Shown here: piece by piece, positions 1 to 7,222 of the stretch
Layout of the letters: every line of letters begins with the position of its first letter
Numbering within the stretch: the first letter of the stretch is position 1
Assembly (NCBI GenBank): GCA_964475955.1
Contig: CAYYZY010000097.1
Span: 1-28,537 of the forward strand
DNA length: 28,537 bases
Direction: 5' to 3'
Origin: DATKZH01 sp964475955
Lineage (GTDB): Bacteria > Planctomycetota > Planctomycetia > Pirellulales > Thermoguttaceae
Made by a program: the position numbers and the translations under genes
Notes under the pieces: generated by a model
What the model was told of the DNA's origin: nothing
What the model saw: the letters and a program-made list of their open reading frames with translations, nothing else
Database searches by the model: none

Positions 1-84
1 TGTACGATTGAACTCATCGCTTGCCTCCTTTCCTTGCATTGTACACCAACGCCCGTCGTTGCGTACCCGGCGCCCGCCAGCCAG

Positions 85-180
85 GTAGGTCAGGCTCTGC
101 CTGACGCCTCTGGTCACAACGAGGGACCGCCCGGCCATCGCGCGGGTCCCTTTTTCGGTCGCGAGGCGTCGGGCTACGGG
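85..180. repeat. REP-type palindrome and degenerate BIME half, left-most copy
   Basis: A palindrome built on the stem GTCAGGC / GCCTGAC lies at 85-108, preceded by GTAG and followed by GCC. The following bases to 180 match the spacer of the BIME at 188-290 with many changes (shared CAACGAGGGACCG, TTTCGGTCGCGAGGCGTCGGGC). The second palindrome seen in the other copies is cut short here, ending in GGCGTCGGGCTACGGGC. It is therefore a diverged, older copy of the element repeated further right. No gene is visible in 1-294 beyond these repeats. Confidence 0.75.
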
Positions 181-187
181 CAGCGAG

Positions 188-290
188 GTAGGTCAGGCTC
201 CGCCTGACGCCTGTTGACAACGAGGGACCGGCCGACCATCGGGCCGATGCTTTCTTTCGGTCGCGAGGCGTCGGGCAAAGCCCGACCTAC
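188..290. repeat. BIME: two inverted REP palindromes flanking a 55-bp spacer
   Basis: The element has a REP at 188-211 (core GGTCAGGCTCCGCCTGAC) and a second one at 267-290 (core GTCGGGCAAAGCCCGAC). Read on the minus strand, the second has the same frame, GTAGGTC-GGGC-loop-GCCC-GACGCC, so the two are the same element in opposite orientations, as in bacterial interspersed mosaic elements. It lies directly downstream (3') of the first RAYT gene, where REPs served by a RAYT are typically found. The pair can fold into one long hairpin or two short ones. Confidence 0.8.
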
Positions 291-294
291 GGGC

Positions 295-855
295 CTATTC
301 GCCCACTTTGCCGTCTAAACGGTCTAGACGCGGGGGGGAGTCGCCGCTGGCCCAATTCGCCGGGTAGACGCCCAACCGGACCCAACGGTGAAAGCTCGAC
401 CACGGCCACTCCCGCGGGCTCTTGACCAATCCATGTTTGACCGGGTTGTAGTGCACGTAGTCGAAATGGTCCTCGAAGTCCTCTTCGTCCCGGATGGTGT
501 GCTCCCAGAACCGCGGCTGCCACACACCTCGGCGCCCCTCGCGCCGCCGGCCGGGACTGACCGCCTGCTCCGCCCCGCCGATGGCCAACCATCCCTTGGT
601 GAATTCCTTCTTGATCCACGCCCAACGGGTCGAGAAGTCGTGGTCGTCGGGCGGCAGAGTCCACATGGCATGCAGGTGGTCGGGCAGGAGCACGATCGCC
701 GTCACCGCGAACGGCCAGCGCGACATGGCACGGCGAAACACGCTTCCGAGCAAGCTCCGCGCCGCCGCATTCTGAAACAGCGGCGCTCGGCGGTGGGTGA
801 CCAGCGTGAAGAAGAAACACCCACCGGCAACGCGCGCACGTCGATAGTTGGGCAT
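295..855 (-). CDS. REP-associated tyrosine transposase (RAYT), copy 1
   Basis: This 186-residue protein belongs to the IS200/IS605-like Y1 transposase superfamily, REP-associated branch; known members nick single-stranded REP sequences through a transient phosphotyrosine. The HUH metal motif is seen in LLPDHLHAMW (His60, His62). The RAYT-typical segment DYVHYNPVKHGLV (residues 132-144) carries the candidate catalytic tyrosine (Tyr133 or Tyr136) and is followed by WPWSSFHR. The ATG at 855 was chosen because family members begin with a short MPxYRR-like segment; an in-frame GTG at 897 would add 14 residues encoded by the REP itself, which is unlikely. REP palindromes lie on both sides. An adjacent copy at 972-1532 encodes the same protein. 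No terminal inverted repeats of a classical insertion sequence are seen. Confidence 0.9.
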   Translation of the reverse strand: MPNYRRARVAGGCFFFTLVTHRRAPLFQNAAARSLLGSVFRRAMSRWPFAVTAIVLLPDHLHAMWTLPPDDHDFSTRWAWIKKEFTKGWLAIGGAEQAVSPGRRREGRRGVWQPRFWEHTIRDEEDFEDHFDYVHYNPVKHGLVKSPREWPWSSFHRWVRLGVYPANWASGDSPPRLDRLDGKVGE

Positions 856-857
856 CC

Positions 858-1537
858 CAGCGAGGTAGGTCAGGCTCCGCCTGACGCCTGTTGACAACGA
901 GGGACCGGCCGACCATCGGGCCGATGCTTTCTTTCGGTCGCGAGGCGTCGGGCAAAGCCCGACCTACGGGCCTATTCGCCCACTTTGCCGTCTAAACGGT
1001 CTAGACGCGGGGGGGAGTCGCCGCTGGCCCAATTCGCCGGGTAGACGCCCAACCGGACCCAACGGTGAAAGCTCGACCACGGCCACTCCCGCGGGCTCTT
1101 GACCAATCCATGTTTGACCGGGTTGTAGTGCACGTAGTCGAAATGGTCCTCGAAGTCCTCTTCGTCCCGGATGGTGTGCTCCCAGAACCGCGGCTGCCAC
1201 ACACCTCGGCGCCCCTCGCGCCGCCGGCCGGGACTGACCGCCTGCTCCGCCCCGCCGATGGCCAACCATCCCTTGGTGAATTCCTTCTTGATCCACGCCC
1301 AACGGGTCGAGAAGTCGTGGTCGTCGGGCGGCAGAGTCCACATGGCATGCAGGTGGTCGGGCAGGAGCACGATCGCCGTCACCGCGAACGGCCAGCGCGA
1401 CATGGCACGGCGAAACACGCTTCCGAGCAAGCTCCGCGCCGCCGCATTCTGAAACAGCGGCGCTCGGCGGTGGGTGACCAGCGTGAAGAAGAAACACCCA
1501 CCGGCAACGCGCGCACGTCGATAGTTGGGCATCCCAG
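858..1537. repeat. Tandem direct duplication, copy 2
   Basis: This is the second copy of the 677-bp unit, including the BIME at 865-967 (REPs at 865-888 and 944-967) and the second RAYT gene. The left junction (CATCCCAG then CGAGG) joins the end of one unit to the start of the next through CAG. The right end leaves the repeat at 1538. A three-base shared junction suggests illegitimate duplication rather than insertion of a copied element. Confidence 0.9.
972..1532 (-). CDS. REP-associated tyrosine transposase (RAYT), copy 2
   Basis: The protein is identical to the one at 295-855 (186 residues, same HUH motif at His60/His62 and same YVHYNPVK segment). Only the sequence upstream of the start differs: here 1533-1572 is unique and includes CATCCCAGGATCGTACC, so this copy probably keeps the original promoter region. 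Copy 1 is preceded instead by the REP of the next unit. The ATG at 1532 matches that of copy 1; a longer reading from 1568 would add 12 unrelated residues. Two identical RAYTs in tandem are unusual, since RAYTs are usually single-copy and vertically inherited. Confidence 0.9.
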   Translation of the reverse strand: MPNYRRARVAGGCFFFTLVTHRRAPLFQNAAARSLLGSVFRRAMSRWPFAVTAIVLLPDHLHAMWTLPPDDHDFSTRWAWIKKEFTKGWLAIGGAEQAVSPGRRREGRRGVWQPRFWEHTIRDEEDFEDHFDYVHYNPVKHGLVKSPREWPWSSFHRWVRLGVYPANWASGDSPPRLDRLDGKVGE

Positions 1538-1572
1538 GATCGTACCACCCCGGCGTGGGCGTCGCCACCCCG

Positions 1573-1654
1573 GTAGGTCAGGCTCCGCCTGACGCCTTCG
1601 GCGGTGTGCCGAGCACGTTCGACAGCGCGTAGGTCAGCCCACGCTACGGGCTGA
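1573..1654. repeat. Two further REP-like palindromes 5' of the RAYT pair
   Basis: Bases 1573-1596 repeat the REP core GGTCAGGCTCCGCCTGAC exactly. Bases 1629-1654 hold a variant that begins GTAGGTCAGCCC and closes with GGGCTGA around a CACGCTAC loop. With the elements at 85, 188 and 865 they show that both sides of the RAYT locus carry REPs. The second element also sits just downstream of the stop codon of the flavoprotein gene (1660), where it could act as a 3' transcript-stabilising or terminating hairpin. Confidence 0.7.
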
Positions 1655-1659
1655 GAGGG

Positions 1660-3369
1660 CTATCTTTCGCCATCTCCCATCGGCACCGGGGGCGCGTAGC
1701 GGCCGGGCGCGAGGAGGCCAGGGGCATCGAGAACCTGTTTGACCCGTGCTGCAATGTCCCAGAACGTTGAGGATTGCCGGCTTAGCTTGGCCATCGACTC
1801 GATCCCTGACCGATACGGCACGTAGCCGCGCTCCGCGGTCGCCTGGGAGAGCGATTCGTAGCACTGGGCGGCGCGGGCGGTTTCTTCGGCGTCCTGCTTG
1901 TCGTAGCAGATGCTCATCACGCAGACCAGCGCCCGGCTGGTGACCGAGGTCATGGTCACCAGCGCCTCGAAGCCGTACTCGGCGAAGATGGGCTCGACCA
2001 GGTTCATCATCTCGCGGGCAGCCGAGCCGGTCATGGGGAGCACGGGCGAAAGCCAGGTGACGCCCGAGTCGATCGGGTCGGGCCGGGCGGCATCGGGTCG
2101 TGTGCGCGTGCGCCAGAACACCCCCTTCAGGTGCTCCACCGAGGGCCTGCCCACGAGCAGGTGGTAGACCGACTCGGCGCTGTAGATCGTCTCGGCGAAC
2201 TCCTTGCCCACGCCCAGCCGCTCGATGAGGCGGGCCAATCGCAAGCCGAGTGCGAGCTTGCGCGGGCCAAAGAAGTGGACGTGGGCCACGCCCCGCAGGG
2301 CGTGCCGCACCACCGACCGGGCGGCGGCGACCGTTTCCACCGTGCCGTACAATCCGCCCATCACGTTCCACGCCCCGAGCCCGGCCTCCTTGCGAAGCCG
2401 CGCCCGCACGTCGTCCGGCAGCGGCGTCACTCCGCCGGTCAGGTCCCACGGATACTGGCGCCGCGCGGAGAGGACGCGCAAGTCGTTGGCGACGTGCACG
2501 GTGCTTCGAACGACCTCGTGGAGCCGAAGCGGCCGGAGCGCCTCGACGACCGCCTCGAGCTGGTCGTCTCGCGGCACTTTGAAGGCGAACGCCTGACAGA
2601 CGGGCGGGGCCGGCAGGAGCCAGATCGTCATCCGCGTGACGATCCCCATGTTCGACTGGGTGAACAGCCCGTCGAGCCAGGGCCCGATCCCGCCCGGAAA
2701 CACGTGGGCCGCCTTGGCGTTCTCGTAGGCCCCGAAGCCCGTGTTGAGCACCCGGCCGTCGGCCAATACCACCTCCATGCCCGACATGTGCTGGAAATGG
2801 TTCCCGTACGGCGTGTGGCCGAAACCCCGTTCGAGGGTGTTGCCGACGATGCTCGCCTCGGGGCCGGCGCCGGTGGCGTCGAGCCACAAGGGGTACTGGT
2901 GGTCGCGGAGGTAGTCGCACATCTGCTGCTGGGTGACGCCCGGCTCGATCACCGCGTAGGCGAGGTCGGGGTCGACCTCGACGATCCGGTTCATGCGCGA
3001 CAGGTCGACGATCACCTGGCCGTCGGTCGGCGCGCAGGCGTCGCCGTATCCCCAGTTCTTCCCACAGCTTATCGGGTAGAGCGGCGTTCGGTGCTTCGCC
3101 GCGATCCGCACGACCCGCCGCACTTCGTCCGTCGAACCCGGCCGGAGCACCGCCCGCGCACGTGTGCTCACCGGCAGGGTGGAGCGGGCGTACCGATCGA
3201 GCGTCGCCTGGTCGCAGAGCACGTTCTCCGGGCCCAACGCCTCCTGCCACTCGGTGATCGCGGTTGAGAACGCCTGAGAGCCGGGGGGGCCGACCGGGAA
3301 GGCCGAGGGCGTTGGGGAGGAGAAAGAGGTCGATGGGGTTATCGACCCGTCCGCTTGAGGTCCCTCCAT
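1660..3369 (-). CDS. FAD-linked oxidase, vanillyl-alcohol oxidase / 4-cresol dehydrogenase type
   Basis: The protein has 569 residues from the ATG at 3369, slightly longer than the usual 520-560 of the family. The N-terminal FAD-binding domain (PCMH fold) shows PISCGKNWGYG (about 99-109), GNTLERGFGHTPYGNHF (176-192) and LFTQSNMGIVTRMTIWLLP (235-253), all close to vanillyl-alcohol oxidase and the p-cresol methylhydroxylase flavoprotein. The C-terminal cap ends with GLLAPGRYAP (551-560). Members oxidise para-substituted phenols, using oxygen or a partner cytochrome; no cytochrome gene is adjacent. Where covalent-flavin members carry His or Tyr, this protein appears to read RALVCVMSICYD (479-490), so FAD may be bound non-covalently; this rests on alignment by eye. 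An in-frame start at 3729 would add 120 low-complexity residues. No Shine-Dalgarno site is seen at 3369. The substrate is unknown. Confidence 0.85.
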   Translation of the reverse strand: MEGPQADGSITPSTSFSSPTPSAFPVGPPGSQAFSTAITEWQEALGPENVLCDQATLDRYARSTLPVSTRARAVLRPGSTDEVRRVVRIAAKHRTPLYPISCGKNWGYGDACAPTDGQVIVDLSRMNRIVEVDPDLAYAVIEPGVTQQQMCDYLRDHQYPLWLDATGAGPEASIVGNTLERGFGHTPYGNHFQHMSGMEVVLADGRVLNTGFGAYENAKAAHVFPGGIGPWLDGLFTQSNMGIVTRMTIWLLPAPPVCQAFAFKVPRDDQLEAVVEALRPLRLHEVVRSTVHVANDLRVLSARRQYPWDLTGGVTPLPDDVRARLRKEAGLGAWNVMGGLYGTVETVAAARSVVRHALRGVAHVHFFGPRKLALGLRLARLIERLGVGKEFAETIYSAESVYHLLVGRPSVEHLKGVFWRTRTRPDAARPDPIDSGVTWLSPVLPMTGSAAREMMNLVEPIFAEYGFEALVTMTSVTSRALVCVMSICYDKQDAEETARAAQCYESLSQATAERGYVPYRSGIESMAKLSRQSSTFWDIAARVKQVLDAPGLLAPGRYAPPVPMGDGER

Positions 3370-3881
3370 GGGTGGGCGCGCTTTCGGTTCAAGGTAAGCG
3401 CAGGCATGGCGCGACCTCTGCGCGGGACGGCCGCGCCGGGAGACTTCGGCCCATGGGCCACGGCCCCCCTGCCCGTGCCTTAGCCAGGTCGTCCATGACC
3501 TGCCGTGATGCGTTGAGGGTCCCCATATAGTGGTCGCGTGGAGGTGGGTCAATAGGAGTTCCCCGGGGTCGCAACGGGGCCCGAGTTCGTCCCCTCCGCA
3601 TCTCGCACCGTTGTGCCGTCGCCCAAGGCGGTTCGGACCTGGCCGAGCCGCGAAGCGCCGTTGGGGACAGGCCCCAGTGCGCGCATCGCAAGCGGCGCTA
3701 CCGGTTGGGTGCCCCGCTTGGGCCGGCAAAGAGGATCATACGACGGGGGTGGGAAGTCGAGCGTCGCCCTTTAGCCGTGAATATACGGCGTTTCAGAAGT
3801 GTCGTCAAGCAACGCGAATTCTAGCGACTGGGAAAATGGCGATGTTACGACTTGGGTGCGGGGTTGGTCGTTTTCGCACGA
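3370..3881. other. Intergenic region, no gene supported
   Basis: These 512 bases lie upstream of the flavoprotein gene and downstream of the comB-like gene, both on the minus strand. Open frames here are low-complexity and look like shadows. The stretch 3780-3850 is less GC-rich than its surroundings, but no convincing promoter pair, repeat or RNA gene was found. The promoter of the flavoprotein gene presumably lies in it. Confidence 0.5.
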
Positions 3882-4652
3882 TCAGGCCAGCCGGATGCGG
3901 AACGTGGACGGGTCGAGCTCGGGAACGCCCTCGAAGCGGTCGAGCTGGGCGGCGGTGAGGACGTCGCGCTCCAGCCCGATCTCGCGCAGGCATTGGCCCG
4001 CCGCGCTGGCGGCGAGCTGAGCGGCCAGGCGCTCCGGCTCGAGCGGCTCGGCCCCCAGCGCGACCGGCTTGGGGAAGGCCGCCCGCCAGTTCTCCTGCGC
4101 CGTGGCGGCCTGCGCGTTGAGCTGATACGGCGTGCCGCTCTGCTGGAGGACGCGCTCGATGAGGAGCCCGGCCAGGAGCGTGTCGTCGCGGGTGTACTGT
4201 CCGCGGCTGCCGGCGCACAGGAGGTGAATCCGCTCGCAGCCGACCAGCCGTCGGCACACGGCCGCCGCGTTAACGAACGCGCCGATCAGCACGCGGTCGG
4301 CCTGGCGGCAGTGGCTCATCGCCCGGGTGCCGTTGGTGGTCGTGAACACGACGGTCCGACCGCGAACGCGCTCGGCGGTGTACTGATCGGGCGAGTTGCC
4401 GAGGTCGAAGCCGTCGATGGGCCGTCCGCCGCGCTCACCGCCGAGGATGGCGGTTTCCTCGGGCAACTGGGCGGTGGCCCGCCGGGCGTCGTCCACCTCG
4501 AGGCAGGGAATGACTTCGGCGGCCCCGGCCTCCAGGGCGTGTACGATCGTGGTCGACGCCCGAAGCACGTCGATCACCACCACCGTCCCGCCGGCCAGTT
4601 CCTCCGGAGCGACCAGCGACGGCAGAGCATAGGCGTTGAGCGATGGGTTCAT
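3882..4652 (-). CDS. comB: 2-phosphosulfolactate phosphatase family protein (ComB-like)
   Basis: This 256-residue protein matches the ComB family in length and motifs: GGTVVVIDVLRASTTIVHAL (residues 21-40), ILGGERGGRPIDGFDLGNSP (about 68-87) and FTTTNGTRAM. In methanogens ComB removes phosphate from 2-phosphosulfolactate, a step towards coenzyme M. Most bacterial carriers do not make coenzyme M, so here the true substrate (a sulfolactate-type or other phosphate ester) is uncertain. The ATG at 4652 fits the family N-terminus, MNPSLNAYALPS before the first strand; longer frames upstream have no family character. The gene is divergent from the menaquinone operon, with 199 bp between them. No signal peptide is seen, so the protein is probably cytoplasmic. 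Confidence 0.85.
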   Translation of the reverse strand: MNPSLNAYALPSLVAPEELAGGTVVVIDVLRASTTIVHALEAGAAEVIPCLEVDDARRATAQLPEETAILGGERGGRPIDGFDLGNSPDQYTAERVRGRTVVFTTTNGTRAMSHCRQADRVLIGAFVNAAAVCRRLVGCERIHLLCAGSRGQYTRDDTLLAGLLIERVLQQSGTPYQLNAQAATAQENWRAAFPKPVALGAEPLEPERLAAQLAASAAGQCLREIGLERDVLTAAQLDRFEGVPELDPSTFRIRLA

Positions 4653-4851
4653 CCGTGCAAATCCCCGGAGTTCGGGTTGGCAGGACGGACAGGTGAGCCG
4701 CGGCCCTCCGCGGGGGGGTGGTGTGCCGCCATTCCGAGGACGGCATGAACTCGCCAGCGGAAAGGGCCATTGTATCCGACGCGGCCGGCAAGGCACAATG
4801 AACGTGGAAGTAGGATTCCACACCCCCTGACCCGCCAGTTGACGACTACCT
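4653..4851. promoter_or_regulatory. Divergent intergenic region between comB and the menaquinone operon
   Basis: Both flanking genes point away from this 199-bp stretch, so the promoters of both transcripts are expected here by position. No -10/-35 pair can be named with confidence. The stretch holds a C/G-run segment (4697-4725) and no clear operator palindrome. Confidence 0.4.
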
Positions 4852-5616
4852 GTGCCTGCGGAACATGAACCGCCGCCCTCCTCCCCTGATCTCGGGGGGG
4901 CTTCGCTTCCCGTCGACAAGTCCGGGTCCCGGGTGCGACGGATGTTCGGTGAGATCGCCCGGCGGTACGACCTCTTGAACCGGCTGCTCTCCTTTTCGCT
5001 CGACCGCCGCTGGCGCCGGCGTACGGTGCGGCGCGTGCCGCCCTCGGAGGGGGGTCCGGTGCTCGATGTCTGCACCGGCACGGCCGACCTGGCGCTCGAC
5101 TACTGGCGGGCCGGCCGGCCGGGCATTCATGTGGTGGGGGCTGACTTCTGCCGTCCCATGCTCGAAATCGCCCGGCGCAAGGCACATCGAGCCGGCGCTG
5201 TCGGCGACCTGGCGCTGGTGGAGGCCGACGCCCAGGCGCTCCCGTTTGCCGACAACGCGTTCGAGGTCGTCAGCGTGGCCTTTGGGCTGCGCAACGTGAG
5301 CGACACCGATCGGGGGCTGCGGGAGATGGTCCGCGTGTGCCGGCCGGGCGGGCGCGTCGCCGTGCTCGAATTCGCCATGCCCAGGGCCCGGCTGCTCCGG
5401 TCGATCTACGGGTGGTACTTCCTTCGGGTGCTGCCCGCGGTGGGGCAGGCCTTGGCCCGGAATCGCCAGGCGGCTTACAATTACCTCCCCGAGAGCGTCG
5501 GGCAGTTCCCGCAGCGTGAAGCACTGTTGGCGCGGATGTGCCGGGCCGGGCTGGGGGAGCTTCGATTCCACCCGTTCACGTTCGGGGTGGCCATCTTGTA
5601 CGTGGGGGTGAAATGA
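4852..5616 (+). CDS. ubiE: Demethylmenaquinone methyltransferase, UbiE/MenG type
   Basis: This SAM-dependent C-methyltransferase would act last in menaquinone synthesis, methylating the ring of demethylmenaquinone. The 254-residue protein shows the family start VRRMFGEIARRYDLLNRLLS (about 28-47), the SAM-binding motif VLDVCTGTADLAL (69-81), the acidic VVGADFC, and motifs DAQALPFADNAFEVVSVAFG and LRNVSDTDRGLREMVRVCRP. It ends in the typical FGVAILYVGVK. The start is a GTG at 4852; the ATG at 4942 would remove conserved residues before MFGEIA. The stop codon overlaps the ATG of the next gene (ATGA at 5613-5616), so the two are probably translationally coupled. First gene of the operon. Confidence 0.92.
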   Translation: MPAEHEPPPSSPDLGGASLPVDKSGSRVRRMFGEIARRYDLLNRLLSFSLDRRWRRRTVRRVPPSEGGPVLDVCTGTADLALDYWRAGRPGIHVVGADFCRPMLEIARRKAHRAGAVGDLALVEADAQALPFADNAFEVVSVAFGLRNVSDTDRGLREMVRVCRPGGRVAVLEFAMPRARLLRSIYGWYFLRVLPAVGQALARNRQAAYNYLPESVGQFPQREALLARMCRAGLGELRFHPFTFGVAILYVGVK

Positions 5617-6299
5617 AGCAACGATACGTGTTGGCCATCACGGGCGCCAGCGGGGCGGCGTACGCGGTGCGTCTGTTGGAGGTGCTCTCGGCGGCCGGTT
5701 GCGACGTTTACCTGTCGATCAGCCCGGCGGCCCGGTCGGTGCTCGACCACGAGCTGAACGTGGCCGTCGACCTCGACGCGTTCGACCCCGCCATGCTCTT
5801 GCTCGACCGCGGCCAGGCGCCCGAAGACGAGAAGCTGCGGGAGATCCGCACGCTGGCGGGCATCTCGAGCGAGGAGAGCAGCGTGCTCTCCGTGCCCATG
5901 GGCGAGCCGGGCACGATCCATTACTGCCACCACGAGGATTTCCATGCGCCCATCGCCAGCGGCTCGTTCCTTACCGGCGGGATGATCGTCTGCCCCTGCT
6001 CGATGGGCACGCTGGGGGCGATCGTGCACGGGGCCGGCAGGAACCTGATCCACCGGGCGGCGGAAGTGCATCTGAAGGAGCGCCGCAAGCTGATCCTCGT
6101 GCCCCGCGAGACGCCCCTTTCGGCCCTCCAACTCGACAACCTGCGGCGCGCCGCCGAGGCCGGCGCGATCGTCCTGCCGGCCATGCCCGGCTTCTACCAC
6201 GCAGTCACGGCCGTGGGCGACCTGGTCGATTTCGTGGTCGCGCGGATCTGCGACCAGTTGGGCATCCAGAACAACCTGGCCCGGGGCTGGGGGAGCTGA
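5613..6299 (+). CDS. ubiX: UbiX-type flavin prenyltransferase (MqnM-like)
   Basis: UbiX joins a dimethylallyl group to FMN and so makes the prenyl-FMN cofactor of UbiD-type decarboxylases. The futalosine pathway needs such a decarboxylase (MqnL, UbiD-like) with a UbiX homologue (MqnM). The 228-residue protein shows the flavoprotein start VLAITGASGAAYAVRLLEVL, the segment SFLTGGMIVCPCSMGTLGAI, RRKLILVPRETPLSALQLDN and VLPAMPGFYHAV, all family hallmarks. A loop near residues 75-110 (LREIRTLAGISSEESSVLSV) makes it somewhat longer than the usual 190-210. The start ATG at 5613 overlaps the ubiE stop, with GGGGGTG just upstream. No ubiD gene is in the window. Confidence 0.9.
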   Translation: MKQRYVLAITGASGAAYAVRLLEVLSAAGCDVYLSISPAARSVLDHELNVAVDLDAFDPAMLLLDRGQAPEDEKLREIRTLAGISSEESSVLSVPMGEPGTIHYCHHEDFHAPIASGSFLTGGMIVCPCSMGTLGAIVHGAGRNLIHRAAEVHLKERRKLILVPRETPLSALQLDNLRRAAEAGAIVLPAMPGFYHAVTAVGDLVDFVVARICDQLGIQNNLARGWGS

Positions 6300-6303
6300 A
6301 GCG

Positions 6304-7188
6304 GTGCTGGTTCGCGTGCGCAAGCTGTTGGAGATGATCCGTTTCAGCCATACGCTGTTCGCGCTGCCGTTTGCGCTGCTGGCGGCGCTGATGGCCTGGA
6401 CGGCCAACGCGCGCGCCGAGCCGCCGGTCCCGTTCCGCGCGCAGGACCTGGCCGGCGTCCTCCTGGCGATGGTGTTCGCCCGAAGCGCGGCCATGGCGAT
6501 GAACCGGCTGGCCGACCGTCGGCTCGACGCCCTGAACCCGCGCACCGCAGGGCGTCATCTGCCCACCGGTTCGCTGAGCGTGGCGAGCGTGGCGGCGTTT
6601 ACCGTGGCGGCGTCGCTGGGGTTCGTGGCCGCGACGCTCCTCTTCCTCCCCAACCCGGTGCCGCTCGGCGCTTCGGTGCCGGTGCTGTTGTTCCTGTTCG
6701 GCTACAGCTTCGCGAAGCGGTTTACCGTGCTATCGCACCTGTGGCTGGGCGCCGCGCTGGCCCTGGCCCCGGTGGCCGCGTGGGTGGCCCTGCGCCCCGA
6801 GTTCCACTGGGCGCCTTTGATCCTGGGCGCGGCGGTGATGCTCTGGGTGGCCGGCTTCGACGTGATCTACGCCTGCCAGGACACGGAGTTCGACGCGCGC
6901 ACGCGCCTCTACAGCATCCCGGCGCGGCTCGGCGTCGCCGGCGCCCTACGCCTGGCCGCCGCCTGCCATTTGGCCACGGTCGTCCTGCTTTTCACGGTGC
7001 CGCTGGCGTATCCCGCATTCGGCTGGGTCTACCTGGCCGGCATCGCCGCGATCGCGGTCCTTTTGGCCTACGAGCACGCGCTGGTCCGGCCCGACGACCT
7101 CACCCGCGTCAACCGGGCCTTCTTCCACGTCAACGCCGTGGTCAGCGTGGGGCTACTGGCTGTTGGGGCGATTGATCTGATTGTGTGA
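6304..7188 (+). CDS. mqnP: UbiA-family prenyltransferase (MqnP-like)
   Basis: This integral-membrane enzyme would attach the polyprenyl tail to the naphthoate-type intermediate of the futalosine menaquinone route. The 294-residue protein is mostly hydrophobic, with about eight or nine membrane segments. It has the two Mg-diphosphate motifs of the family: NRLADRRLDALNPRTAGR (first, N-x3-D-x3-D) and DVIYACQDTEFDARTRLYSI (second). Its start is a GTG at 6304, four bases after the ubiX stop, with GGGGGAG at 6289-6295 as ribosome binding site. The symbol rests on operon context with mqnE; by sequence alone it is a UbiA/MenA-like enzyme. Confidence 0.88.
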   Translation: MLVRVRKLLEMIRFSHTLFALPFALLAALMAWTANARAEPPVPFRAQDLAGVLLAMVFARSAAMAMNRLADRRLDALNPRTAGRHLPTGSLSVASVAAFTVAASLGFVAATLLFLPNPVPLGASVPVLLFLFGYSFAKRFTVLSHLWLGAALALAPVAAWVALRPEFHWAPLILGAAVMLWVAGFDVIYACQDTEFDARTRLYSIPARLGVAGALRLAAACHLATVVLLFTVPLAYPAFGWVYLAGIAAIAVLLAYEHALVRPDDLTRVNRAFFHVNAVVSVGLLAVGAIDLIV

Positions 7189-7222
7189 GAGCTGATAGCT
7201 GATAGCCCCCTTTCCCAAAGAC

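Larger units (their letters stand above)
181..860. repeat. Tandem direct duplication, copy 1 (677-bp period)
   Basis: Bases 181-860 recur at 858-1537 with a constant offset of 677. Every segment compared by eye is identical, and the encoded RAYT proteins are identical. The copies overlap by three bases, CAG (858-860), which also begin copy 1 at 181. The unit contains one BIME and one whole RAYT gene. Sequences flanking the repeat differ: CTACGGG before 181 and GATCGTA after 1537. Identity at this level implies a very recent duplication, or an assembly artefact. Confidence 0.9.

Noticed and set aside
1..294. CRISPR-like array from repeated 100-bp units
   Set aside because: The repeats are palindromic REP pairs with conserved, not variable, spacers and no cas genes.
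388..894. Plus-strand frame of 168 codons over the first RAYT (and its copy at 1065-1592)
   Set aside because: It lies wholly opposite the RAYT gene, is repeated with the duplication and shows no domain; it is a GC-rich shadow frame.
7190..7206. AGCTGATAGCTGATAGC as a regulatory repeat before mqnE
   Set aside because: Only two and a half copies of a 7-8 base unit, not a palindrome; too little to support a binding site.
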